Assembly (NCBI RefSeq): GCF_019320115.1
Contig: NC_089584.1
Span: forward strand, 77,877,260-77,941,259
Source: Miscanthus floridulus
Lineage: Eukaryota; Streptophyta; Magnoliopsida; Poales; Poaceae
DNA: 64,000 nt
Reading direction: 5' to 3'
Positions within the stretch are counted from its first letter, which is position 1, and every line of letters begins with the position of its first letter. A program made the translations under genes and the position numbers. Below the pieces are notes generated by a model. That model saw only the letters and a program-made list of their open reading frames with translations. It searched no databases and was not told the origin of the DNA. Below, piece by piece: positions 53,514 to 64,000 of this stretch.

Positions 53514-56500
53514 GGTTATCAAAGTGCCACTAGATGTTCTAACTCATTGCATATGTATTTAGATTCTAGTGAGTGATAACACCCTTGAAAAATATTTGTA
53601 AAAACATGCAAACACACGTGCACATGCACAAGGTGATACACTTGGTGGTTATCATTTTGAGCAAGGGTGGTGAAGTTGGTGAAGTCGAGGGGCTGTTTTC
53701 CCTTGACCAGACGCTGCACCGGACTCAGCACCGGTGCGTCCGGTCAGTGGTGCAGTCAAGAGCGCGGCGTCGGTCTCTGAACGGACACTGAACAGTAAAA
53801 GTGACTAGACATGCATGGCCTGCATCCGATCAAGTGGTGACGTATGCTGACACAAGCGTGTGTGTGAGGCTAGTGAGGACTAGACTCTACAGCATCAAGC
53901 CAAGGTGGAGTGGACGCATCCAGTCACAGTTTTGCTGCTCAGGGAGCTTACTAGAAATGATCTAACTCTGCATTGGCGTGAGTCAGGTCAAGGCAGCGGC
54001 GTGTCCGGTCATTGGGCGAAGCAACAAGGGCGCGTGTGAGTAGGCGTGGCACCGACGCGTTCGGTCTTCGGGACCACGCACCCAGTCATTACTTAACCGC
54101 GAGGTCACTATGTTTCAACCGTTGGGATTGCATGGACGACGTTGAATGCGGGGGGCATGTGGATGACTGGCAGCAACTGAATGCTGGGGCTGGTGTGTCC
54201 GATCAGCGCGACCAGCGCATCTGGTCACCCCAAGTTGGGTTGCCTATTGAGCCCAATGGCTCTATTTCGTTGGGGGCTCTATTTAAGGCGTGTGGCCAGC
54301 TCTAGCTCACTCTCTTGGTCATTTTCATTGACATAGCACTCATCTCCATCATTGATTCATCATCTTTGTGAGATTGGGAGTGAATCCAAGTGCATTGCTC
54401 GAGTGATTGCATCTAGAGGCGCTTGGTGATTGTGTTTCACTTGTTTCTCTTAGTGGTTGCCGCCACCTAGATGGCTTGGTGCAGCGAGGATCATTGAGTG
54501 GAGGAATATGTTTGTCTCTGGCTCTGATCTTGCTTATTGTGAGGAGTTCTTGACCGTTCCTCAACAAAGAGCCAAAAGGTACTCTAGTGGATTACTCGTG
54601 GCTTGTGCATCCTCATCTTATGTTGGTTGTGTGGCACCCGGTTGTAGGTTAGGCGTGTGATTGTAAGTGCATCTAGCCCTTTAGTGGGTTTTGGTAAATT
54701 GAATGACAAAACAATTAAAGGTCTAATAAGTTTGCTAAGTGTTGAACAAGAAATTGAGCCTATTGCATATACTTATGGGTTGTGTATTAACAAGTATATA
54801 CAAGGTTCAATTAGTAGGCAAACTTGATGATATGCCACATTGTGTTAAAGTGATTGCCAAACTGTGTATTGTTGTATTAGAAGTTTTTGGAAGCAATCTA
54901 GTTCAAGCAAAAGACAATAATGCAAATGGAATCAATGAAATAGCTTCTATGTTGTGGGATATCATAGCATCATGTGAAAGGAAACATACTTGGTAAATGA
55001 CAATGTATAGTGGATATAAGTCGGTCACTACATTGGTTTGCTTACATGGATGAATATATGAAAGATCAATTGGAATGTCAAGCCAAAATGAGAAGGGAAT
55101 AAGGAATCGTGAATTAGCTTGACCATATTGATGTTGATCCATGTATGTCTCTATGTGAGACAAACTAAAGCTTGATTGATCTCAACATTCATATCTAGAA
55201 AATATTCAAGCAAGGATCAAAATATTGAAGAAATGTTTTTCAATGGATGCTTAATATAATGTGACTTAAGTATGGCTTGATAGGGTGAAGATAGCAAGGA
55301 AAGGGCTTTGAGGTACTAAGCGAAGGTGAAGGGCAAATGATGGCTTGGCGACCGAGGTACCATGGCTAAGGTGAAGAAGAGAGTACTTGTATTGAGTCAA
55401 GGTACTAATCAAGCTATAAGAAGTCATATTGTGTTGATGATCAAATCATTAGTGAAAGTGACTTGAAGCCATGAAGGTGAACTCATATGTATGGAAATGG
55501 TTCAAGTCACATAATCAAGGTATAATGAGTATGAGGAAAACATATTCAATAATAGAAGTTTTTAATTGCCAAATGAAGTGGCAACTAGCTCAAAGGCATT
55601 TACATTCTTTTATGCTTTGAATTTGAGTTTAGGTAAAGCCGTACTATAAAGAGGGATTCTAGTACAGTTGGTCAACTGTGCAACCAGATGCTCAAAACTA
55701 CATATCTATATCCTCTTACCCAGCCAAAGCAGCTAGCCAAAAATCTCCAGATTCTACCTATTTTGGCTAGGGCGGTAGTGCCGCCCTATGAGGGCGACAG
55801 TGCTGCCCATAAACGACAGTTGGGACCCAAGAGGTATAAATACCATTTGGGCTGGCCCACAACGTAGATCCTTCTTCTCCAACGGTTCAGTTCGAAACTG
55901 AACAAACCAAAGCTCACCTCTCTCTCCTCCATTGTTGCTCCTTCATCCCTCAAGTAAATCCTTGATTCCCATCATTAAAACTTGAGAGAAAAGGCAGTAA
56001 AACTCGATTGGAGAGAAGATCCACTGATTCCCAAAGTCTAAAAGCATTTGGTTCATGTTTGGCTGGCGGTTCTAGGGTTTGTTACTCTTGGAGCTTGCTC
56101 TTAGCTGGCTAGGCGTCACCCTTGTGCTTGCCAACTCGTGTGGTAGCCTTGGGAGGTTTGTAACCTCATCCTATAGCTAAGAAATTACCCCTCACTTCAA
56201 GAGTTCATTCTCTTGATTTGAGAATGAGGGCAAGGCAAGCCTTGGTGGTGAGCCAATCCTTTTGTGGATGCCTCAATAACGTGGACTTAGGCAAGCCTTG
56301 GTGGTGAGCTGAACCATGGAATAAATTTTGTGTCTCGCGTGCTTCACTTTGTATTCTTGCTGGTTCAGCTATTTGCTAGCTGATTGTTAGGGTTTGGTAG
56401 CTCGATCCTCTTTTGTGTGAGATTTCTGTGGTATCCAGTCTTTGAACTGGATTTTGTCTTTCTGTTGTAGGATTAAGTAGCTGAGAGGGTCAGGTTACTA

Positions 56501-57158
56501 TCCTGTGAAATCTTAATGCTGTCTGCTTTATTTTTGAAGAGCGGCAGTGCCGCCCTATAAGGCTGGCAGTGCCGCCCTCTGCTCTAATAGAGTTTCGAGT
56601 TGAATTTTTATAGGCCTATTCACCCCCCTCTAGGCCTCCTAAGTGACATCAAGGTCCTTTTAGTGATGCCTATTAGCGCGTGAACATCCAAGTGAGTGAA
56701 TCGCCACAACGGGGACTAACTTGCCGGCAAGCAAGTGAACCTCGGTGAAAAATCATTGTGTCATCTTGTCTCTGAGGACTTCATTGGTATTCATTGTGAT
56801 TGATTGTTTGTTGCTTGCCACATCAGTATATGTTCACTACCTTACCCTTCTACTTACATTCCTAGTGTAGCTAAGCTCTTTAGTGTAATTAGTTTTGAGA
56901 GCTAGCTTTGTGTCTTGTCTAGTGGTTAGTGAGGCTCTTTAGTTAGTCTTTGAGAGCTCACTAACTTAGTGTTAGTGACATAGCCTCTTGTGTGTTATAG
57001 AGATCATAGATAACTAGAATTATGGATAGGAGGCTTGCATTTTGAGTAGGCTAGCGCAACACTCGCTTCGCTTCATAATTGTCTAACCACTTAGCTTAAG
57101 TGCTATTGTAGAAATTTTTATAGGCTATTCGTCCCCCTCTAGCCATTAGGATCTTTCA
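53514..57158 (+). repeat. Truncated 5' LTR of a B-family element, split by a solo LTR
   Basis: From GGTTATCAAAGTGCCACTAG the sequence follows the B LTR from its position 9957 onward, so about 310 bp of LTR start is missing. CCGGACGC-like motifs lie at 53700-54230. The LTR is interrupted at 54662-56667 and resumes to ATCTTTCA at 57158, followed by a standard primer site. Confidence 0.88.
54662..56662 (+). mobile_element. Solo LTR of family T, 2001 bp
   Basis: It starts TGTAAGTGCATC and ends AGGTCCTTTTA. The flanking duplication GTGAT is at 54657-54661 and 56663-56667. The interior has GGCAGTGCCGCCC motifs at about 55770, 55795, 56542 and 56563. ATTCACCCCCCTCTAG lies near the end. Confidence 0.92.
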
Positions 57159-57160
57159 AT

Positions 57161-57173
57161 TGGTATCAGAGCC
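57161..57173 (+). other. Primer-binding site of the truncated B-family element
   Basis: TGGTATCAGAGCC, standard tRNA-Met complement, just after the LTR end at 57158. Confidence 0.9.
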
Positions 57174-57214
57174 ATGGTCACTGTGATTTGAGGCTTAACA
57201 CCATCAGTGTCAAA

Positions 57215-57960
57215 ATGGCTCAAATCAACAACACCAAGAAGCCACCCCAATTTGATGGCTCCAATTATCCTTATTGGAAGGCAAAGATGACCACCTACAT
57301 CAAGTCAATCAATAGAAAGGTGTGGAAGGTGGTGGAGACCAAGATTGAGATAGCAAATCTAGAAGCTCCCTTCACGGCCGAAGAAGTGCTTCTCCAAAAT
57401 AATGATATTGCTCTTAGTACCATTCATGATGTATTGGATGAGAGGACATTTGAGCAAATCAAGAACATTGAGATGGCTCATAAGGCATGGAAGAAGTTGG
57501 AGGAATCATTTGATGGCACACGAGCGGTGAAGGGTGTCAAGGCATACATCCTCAAGGAGAAGTTTGCTAGCTTTAAGATGAAGGAAGATGAGAGTGTGCT
57601 GGAGATGTTTCATAGGCTTCAAGTGCTTGTCAATGATCTCAAAGCACTTGGAGGAGAGGTGAAGGGCAAGGACTTCTTCCACAAGTTCTTGAGATGTCTA
57701 CCCTCAAGATTTGGCACATTGGTTACTATTCTAGTGAGGAGTGGTTTGGACACCATGACACCAAACCAAGTATTAGTAGATATGATGACCGATGACACAT
57801 ATAGAGATGATGATAAGAAGGAAGAGAAGAAGGATGAGAAGAAGAAGTGTGTGGCATTCAAGGCCACATCATCCAAGGGCAAGACAAACCAAGATTCATC
57901 AAGTGAAGATGAAGACTCAAGCTTTGATGAGTTTGATGATGAGAAGATGGCTCTCTTTGT
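57215..57960 (+). pseudogene. B-family gag, N-terminal part, cut off by T sequence
   Basis: It is an open frame from MAQINNTKKPPQFDGSN through the UBN2-type domain (MFHRLQVLVNDLKALGG, FLRCLPSRFGTLV) and a Lys/Asp-rich section. At about 57960 (KMALFV) the sequence switches to the end of a T-family LTR. The second copy at 63179 continues normally at the same point. The zinc knuckles are missing from this copy. Confidence 0.9.
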
Positions 57961-58234
57961 GAGATTTCTGTGGTATCTAGTCTTCGAACTAGATTTTATC
58001 TTTCTGTTGTAGGATTGAGCAGCTGAGAGGGTTAGGTTACTATCTGTGAAATCTCAACACTGTCTGCTTTATTTTTGAAGAGCGACAGTGCCACCCTTTG
58101 TTCTAACAGAGTTTCGAATTGAATTCTTATAGGCCTATTCACCCCCCTCTAGACCTCCTAGGTGACATCAAGGTCTTTTCAATTGGTATCAGAGCCTAAC
58201 TCTCAATTTCGGGCTTAACCACCTTGAGAGAATG

Positions 58235-60456
58235 ATGTCGACATGTGAGGAGGTATCTCTAGAACTTTGACTTTTAGATGGCTCAAATTATATATCTTGG
58301 TCTGCTAGTGTGCTTGATGTTTTTAGGACCATGGGTCCTCAAATAGAGCAGATTGTAGATATGAGCATTTCACCTCCTCATGATGATTTGATCTACCTTT
58401 TAGAGAGGAAGTGAAATGCTTACAACTCAATGCTCAAGCTGCTAATGTCTTATTTAGTGCTTTGAGTGACGATGTACTTGATGCTATCATATTTGGATAT
58501 GGTGAACCACTTGGTGATGCTCATATCATTTGGACCACGCTCAAGGAAATGTATGGCAACTCCAAATGTGAAGAGAGCAACCTCTCATTGGAAAAACCAC
58601 TCGAGGAATGCTCAACTTCATCGACAAATGATGAGCCTCAAGTGATGCTATCAAAAGGCCTATTTGATCATGCCACATCCACTTCCTCGCCAACATATGA
58701 CTTATTGGATGGTAATGAAATAGTTGGTGAGAACAATATTTTTACATGTGGTACTTCTACTTTCTTTAGTTCTTATGAGACTAACATTTTGAAGGAAGAA
58801 GAAGCTTGTCATCGATGGAAGCCAAATAATGAATCCACCTTACCAAGAAGCTCAACTCTCTATACCACTTCACATATCGGTCTCATGGCAAAGAAAGAGA
58901 AGAAAGTGGCAAGTGAGAGTGAGAGTGACAGTGACAGTGACAGTGGTAGTGATGATGATGAGATCAATCAACACCTTGCATGTCTAAGCAAGAAAGACAA
59001 GTTGATAGTGATCAAGTTCATAGAGAAGATTCAAGAGCAAGAAGAAGATCTCTACAAGCAAGAAGAGCTTCTCGTTGAAAAGATCAAATGCTTGGAGAAG
59101 TTGACCAAAAAGCATGAAAAGCTTAAGTGCTCTCATGCTAGCTTGGTCCAAAGGTATGAAAACTTATCAATTGAGCAAACTCATACTATTAACTCTCTAT
59201 CTTGTGTTGCTCAATTAGAAGATCAGAATTATATGCTCAAAGACAAGTTGGAAAGGCTTACAAGCAAAAATGAGACTTTGCAAGAAAGTTATGATGGGCT
59301 TTTGTGCTCTCATGAGAAGCTTATGGAGTCTCATCTCATGCTAGAAGTTGCTCATGAGGTTGTGGTAACAACGGTAAAATCATACCAACCTCACACTCAC
59401 AAATGCACATATACACAAGTTTCATCTATTTTATCATGTGCTAACAAGTGTTGCTCTCAAGCAAGCCAACCTTCCATTGAGCATGTAATTGTAGAAACTT
59501 GTGATGATTCCATTGCAAAAGAAAATGAACAGCTCAAGGAAGAAGTTGAAATGCTAAAAAGGGACTTGATTCAATGGAAGGGCAAGTGCAATGCTCAACC
59601 TTCTCAAGATAACCATGAAGACATGGTGAAGAAGCTTGAGAAGGGATCAACTGATGCATGCATCAAGCCTTATCAAAGGGGTTACAAGTCCAACAATGGC
59701 AAAGTGAAGGGGATACTTAAAGAAGTGCAATCTGTCCAGAATGCAGTAGTCCAGCTAGCTGCACAGACTACAGCAGTGCCGCACCCCAAGGGCGACAGTG
59801 TCGCACCTGGATAGAACAGGAAAGTTCCCAAGGCCATCAAGGTGCAACGTCAATCAAAGAAGACTCTCATCACTTGCTTCAAGTGCAAGAAAGACGGTCA
59901 CCATGTCAGAGATTGCCCCTTGAAGAAAGAAGAGAAGGGCGTGAGCAAGATCCAAGAGAAGAAGAAGATGGCTCATGTCAAGTTCTCCAACATGGGACAC
60001 AATGCTTCTATGTGTTCCAACAAGGTCGATGATCAAGCCACACTTCCAAAGAACAAGACAAGAAGAAGCAAGAGGAAGTGCTATGGTTGTCATGAGAAGG
60101 GACATGAAATTGACTCATGTCCTAATAAGAAAAGTGAAGGCTTGTCATCATCAACAAAGAGGTTCATTAGCAAGGTAGCAAGCAAAGTGCAAGAAGAGAA
60201 GGCTAGAAAGAACAAGAATCGCCTATGCTACACTTGCAAAGGAAAGGGACATTTAAGTAAGGATTGTCCCATGGGTAACACTTCTAAGCTCAACTTGTCA
60301 ATTAATTTAAATATGCTTAGGAGGCCAAAAAATGACACTTGTGCTAGAAAGGTGATTGGTTCACCTTGTGCTAGCACACAGGCCATTTGGGTGCCTAAGT
60401 CTCGTATGACTAACCATAATAGACCCAACATAGTTTGGGTACCAAATTATGCTTAG
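58235..60456 (+). pseudogene. T-family gag with coiled coil and several zinc knuckles
   Basis: ATG at 58235 (or 58232), then a TGA near 58268 and a frameshift before 58411. From 58411 one frame runs to the stop at 60456, broken only by TAG at 59812. The product has a UBN2-like N-terminus (NVLFSALSDDVLDAI, WTTLKEMYGN), a Ser/Asp run (near 58910) and a long coiled coil (58990-59600). Knuckles follow: CFKCKKDGHHVRDC (59877), a decayed one that keeps GHNASMC (59997), CYGCHEKGHEIDSC (60080) and CYTCKGKGHLSKDC (60228). It ends with the IWVPKS and VWVPNY phrases of Sirevirus gag. Four knuckles against two in A and B is notable. Confidence 0.82.
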
Positions 60457-62174
60457 TAAGTGTTGTAGGTACTTGAAGGTGATATGAAGCTTTGGGGTGC
60501 TTGAGCAAGTTGATTGAAAATATTCACTCAAGCTATCAATCAATTCACATTGCATATTCTTATATGGTTGACCCGAAGATGAATCAATGGAAATACTTCA
60601 AACTTCATATTCACCTCGGTAACTAGTACCTAACCCTTGCTAGCTAGCCACTTGACATGTGTAGTCTCTAATAGTTCACAAATATATGTGTGTTTGTGAA
60701 TTATTAAGAGTGGCTAGAGTACTTCAAGTCTAAGTGAATCATTTGCCATATGATGCTTTTAATGGCTCTCTAGTAGAGCAAGATCTTATTCATGTTGTAG
60801 GAAAGGAGGATCCACCATGTGAAGCAATCAAGCAAATGGCTATAGGTGACATTAGGCCACAAGAAGATCGAGCCATTGATGATGAGGATCCACATGATGT
60901 TGCTGAACAAATTTCCGCTAACGTACTCCATCGACAAGGGTAGTACTCACCTACTAAAAATTAGCAGGACGATAGTGCCACTCTTGAGGGCGATAGTGCC
61001 GCCCCATCCACCTCAGTAGTAGCTCCTTCAACTCCTACTCCACCACTTCAAGGGCTCAACCTGGAGCCTATCTTTGAACAAGAAGAAGCTAAAAGTCTAG
61101 AGGAAGAACAAGGAGGTGTTGAGCATCCAAGGCTACGTCATACTATACAACAGGATCACCCCATTGACAACATCCTTGGGAGCATTCAAAAGGGGGTAAC
61201 AACGCATTCACATTTAGTAATTTTTTGTCAATATTACTCGTTTGTTTCCTCTTTGGAACCTCTCAAGGTAGAACAAGCACTTGGAGATCCAGATTGGGTC
61301 ATGGCCATGCAAGAAGAGCTCAACAACTTCGAGAGAAATCAAGTGTGGAACTTGGTAGAAAGGCCCAATACCAATGTCATTGGTACCAAGTGGGTCTTCC
61401 ACAACAAGCAAGATAAAAATGGCCATTGGTGATATAAGACCACAAGAAGTACATGCTACAAAAGTGGAAGCTCTTCAAGTTGCTATTGTACCAAATTCCA
61501 CTGACAACTCTGATGCATAGGTGCAGCACACCCCTGCTGCAAATCAGTAGGGTGGCAGTGCCACACCGAAGGGTGATAGTGCCACACCTAAGGGAGACAG
61601 TGCCATCCCACCTACATAGTAGCAACTGACTCCACTCTAGTTCATGGACAAATCTACAACCTTCATATGTGCAAGATGAAGATGAAAATACCACCTCATC
61701 CATTACAATCAAGAATGGTGGTAACATCTAACTCTCAAGTGCAATTTATTTGAAACTAAACTCCTTTGTGTCTTGTGTATCCACTTAGGATAATAGAAGC
61801 ACTCGAGGATATTCATTGGTTGCTAGTCATAGAATAGAAATATGATCAAAATTAAATTGATCATCCACACCAAACAACATAGATGACTTGACTTTCCTTT
61901 GTGGACTTCAAACCAAGAAAAACAAGATGAAGCAAGTTTATGTTCGTGCACATTATGAGTTAGTTTGATGGATTTGGAATCTTGGTACCCATTGGTGGAT
62001 ACAAGTAGACTTCAAAATGGCCAAGAATAAAGAATCAAGCTCAAGTCAAGTAAAGAGACTTATTACTAACAAGTTAAGAACTTCCTACTTGATGGAATCT
62101 TGTCATATGTTAGATTGCCAAATTCTCATTCTCATCTTATGGGCATCTACATAGAGTGAAAGTATCTCTTGGCA
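60457..62174 (+). pseudogene. T-family pol remnants (linker and RT N-terminus) and 3' internal scraps
   Basis: 60734-60943 encodes the integrase-RT linker (MAIGDIRPQEDRA). 61200-61425 encodes the RT start (DWVMAMQEELNNF, VIGTKWVFHNK). At about 61418 it jumps to a second linker-like piece (again MAIGDIRPQE). GGCAGTGCC-type motifs occur at 60965-61000 and 61553-61615. 61740-62174 is AT-rich, with nothing recognised. There is no protease or integrase core and no YxDD motif. Confidence 0.7.
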
Positions 62175-62627
62175 TAGTCTTGGTGGTGAGCTGAACCATG
62201 GGTGGCGAGCTGAACCATGGGATAATTTTTGTAGATGCCTCAACAACATGGACTTAGGCAAGCCTTAGTGGCGAGCTGAACCATGGGATAATTTTTGTGT
62301 CTCGCGTGCTTCACTTTGTATTCTTGCTGGTTCAGCTCTTTGCTAGCTGATTGTTAGGGTTTGGTAGCTCGATACTCTCTTGTGTGAGATTTCTATGGTA
62401 TCCAGTCTTTGAACTGGATTTTGTCTTTCTGTTGCAGGATGGAGCAGCTGAGAGGGTCAGGTTACTATCTGTGAAATCTCAACGCTGTCTGCTTTATTTT
62501 TGAAGAGCGGCAGTGCCGCCCTATAAGGCTGGCAGTGATGCCCTCTGTTCTAATAGAGTTTCGAGTTGAATTTTTACAGGCCTATTCACCCCCTCTAGGC
62601 CTCCTAAGAGACATCAAGGTCCTTTCA
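62175..62627 (+). repeat. 3' part of a T-family LTR
   Basis: It is collinear with 56235-56662, with a small internal duplication of GAGCTGAACCATGGG at its start, and ends CCTTTCA followed by GTGAT. The first about 1.5 kb of the LTR is absent. Confidence 0.85.
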
Positions 62628-62632
62628 GTGAT

Positions 62633-63122
62633 GCCTATTAGCGCGTGAACATCCAAGTGAGTGAATCGCCACAACGGGGACTAACTTGCCGGCAAGTAAG
62701 AGAACCTCGGTAAAAAATCATTATGTCATCTTGTCTCCGAGGACTTCGTTGGTATTCATTGTGATTGATTGTTTGTTGCTTGCCACATCAGTATATGTTC
62801 ACTACCTTACCCTTGTACTTACATTCCTAGTGTAGCTAAGCTCTTTAGTGTAATTAGTTTTGAGAGCTAGCTTTGTGTCTTGTCTAGTGGTTAGTGAGGC
62901 TCTTTAGTTAGTCTTTGAGAGCTCACTAACTTAGTGTTAGTGACAGAGCCTCTTGTGTGTTATAGAGATCATAGATAACTAGAATTGTGGATAGGATGCT
63001 TGCATTTTGAGTAGGCTAGCGCAACACTCGCTTCGTTTCATAATTGTCTAACCACTTGGCTTAAGTGCTACTGTAGAAATTTTTATAGGCTATTCGCCTC
63101 CTCTAGCCATTAGGACCTTTCA
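62633..63122 (+). repeat. Second copy of the 3' part of the B-family LTR
   Basis: It is collinear with 56668-57158 (start GCCTATTAGCGCG, end ACCTTTCA) and follows the same T LTR/GTGAT border. It is part of the about 6-kb duplication. Confidence 0.92.
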
Positions 63123-63124
63123 AG

Positions 63125-63137
63125 TGGTATCAGAGCC
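63125..63137 (+). other. Primer-binding site, second copy
   Basis: TGGTATCAGAGCC directly after the LTR piece ending at 63122. Confidence 0.9.
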
Positions 63138-63178
63138 ATGGTCACTGTGATTTGAGGCTTAACACCTTCAATGTCAAA

Positions 63179-64000
63179 ATGGCTCAAATCAACAACACCA
63201 AGAAGTCACCCCAATTTGATGGCTCCAATTATCCTTATTGGAAGGCAAAGATGACCACCTACATCAAGTCAATCAATAGAAAGGTGTGGAAGGTGGTGGA
63301 GACCAAGATTGAGATAGCAAATCTAGAAGCTCCCTTCGCGGCCGAAGAAGTGCTTCTCCAAAATAATGACATTGCTCTTAGTACCATTCATGATGTATTG
63401 GATGAGAGGACATTTGAGCAAATCAAGAACATTGAGATGGCTCATAAGGCATGGAAGAAGTTAGAAGAATCATTTGATGGCACACGAGCGGTGAAGGGTG
63501 TCAAGGCATACATCCTCAAGGAGAAGTTTGCTAGCTTTAAGATGAAGGAAGATAAGAGTGTGCCGAAGATGTTTCATAGGCTTCAAGTGCTTGTCAATGA
63601 TCTCAAAGCACTTAGAGGAGAGGTGAAGGGCAAGGACTTCTTCCACAAGTTCTTGAGATGTCTACCCTTAAGATTTGGCACATTGTTTACTATTCTAGTG
63701 AGGAGTGGTTTGGACACCATGACACCAAACCAAGTATTAGTAGATATGATGACCGATGACACATATAGAGATGATGATGAGAAGGAAGAGAAGAAGGATG
63801 AGAAGAAGAAGAGTGTGGCATTCAAGGCCACATCATCCAAGGGCAAGACAAACCAAGATTCATCAAGTGAAGATGAAGACTCAAGCTTTGATGAGTTTGA
63901 CGATGAGAAGATGGCTCTCTTTGTGAAGAAATTTGACAAATTCATGGTGAAGAAGGGCTATTGTGCAAGAAAGAAGAAGTCATCATCAAGGAACAAGGAT
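63179..64000 (+). CDS. B-family gag, open to the window edge (partial)
   Basis: The ATG at 63179 starts MAQINNTKKSPQFDGSN, and I see no stop in 274 codons up to the end of the window. It includes the UBN2-type capsid domain, then the Lys/Glu- and Ser/Asp-rich section. It continues past KMALFV with KKFDKFMVKKGY, where the copy at 57215 is cut off. The zinc knuckles should lie beyond the window. It is the best preserved gag of this family here, but whether the whole element is intact cannot be seen. Confidence 0.85.
   Translation, partial: MAQINNTKKSPQFDGSNYPYWKAKMTTYIKSINRKVWKVVETKIEIANLEAPFAAEEVLLQNNDIALSTIHDVLDERTFEQIKNIEMAHKAWKKLEESFDGTRAVKGVKAYILKEKFASFKMKEDKSVPKMFHRLQVLVNDLKALRGEVKGKDFFHKFLRCLPLRFGTLFTILVRSGLDTMTPNQVLVDMMTDDTYRDDDEKEEKKDEKKKSVAFKATSSKGKTNQDSSSEDEDSSFDEFDDEKMALFVKKFDKFMVKKGYCARKKKSSSRNKD

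Larger units (their letters stand above)
57961..62627 (+). mobile_element. Rearranged T-family Sirevirus-like element
   Basis: The last 211 bp of a T LTR (57961-58171) are followed by a primer site (TGGTATCAGAGCC at 58174), a long gag (to 60456), scraps of pol linker and RT, and a 3' piece of T LTR (about 62175-62627). It ends at GTGAT, as does the solo T LTR. Neither LTR is full length, and protease, integrase and most of RT are gone. Confidence 0.8.

Overview
This window is nuclear DNA of a grass (Poaceae, probably Andropogoneae such as sugarcane, sorghum or Miscanthus; the tribe is an inference). It holds GT-AG introns, Stowaway- and Tourist-like MITEs, and a dense layer of nested Sirevirus-type Ty1/copia and Ty3/gypsy LTR retrotransposons. 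Only two host genes look intact: a tandem pair of BAHD acyltransferases on the minus strand, at 28578-29987 and 45766-48443. Almost everything else is mobile DNA in several layers.

Region by region. 1-921: intergenic sequence with two MITEs. 922-27006: a Sirevirus-like element (called A here). Its 5' LTR (2735-5362) is itself split by a solo LTR. A second, truncated copy of its 3' internal region sits directly upstream (922-2734), so two copies share one LTR. Its gag-pol is interrupted inside the reverse transcriptase by a complete second Sirevirus (B, 9648-19823, 5-bp target duplication GTGTT). Between pol and its 3' LTR, A carries a promoter/leader-like stretch and a long degenerate extra ORF (22681-25097). 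27007-28577: repeat-rich DNA with a TA microsatellite and an 81-bp tandem duplication. 28578-29987: BAHD gene 1. 30404-45144: a Mutator-like DNA transposon with about 0.5-kb terminal inverted repeats and a near-perfect 9-bp target duplication. It carries a broken multi-exon GRF-type zinc-finger gene and is split by a minus-strand, gag-only Ty3/gypsy-like element (32318-43960), which itself contains two solo LTRs. 45766-48443: BAHD gene 2, with a MITE in its intron and a five-copy minisatellite just upstream. 49259-53513: decayed repeats, LINE fragments and a proline-rich low-complexity stretch. 53514-64000: a truncated B-like element whose LTR holds a solo LTR of another family (T), followed by a rearranged T element and a second copy of the same LTR/gag junction. 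That is a tandem duplication of about 6 kb, followed by loss of sequence.

How the parts relate. Without the MULE and its cargo, the two BAHD genes would be only about 1.0 kb apart, a typical local gene duplication later pried open. The MULE lies about 0.4 kb upstream of BAHD gene 1, and a minisatellite lies just upstream of BAHD gene 2, so the two paralogues probably now have different promoter contexts. The retroelements are mostly dead. Many in-frame stops are TAG or TAA at former Gln codons, as expected from deamination of methylated cytosine. No RNA gene, CRISPR array or organelle sequence was seen.
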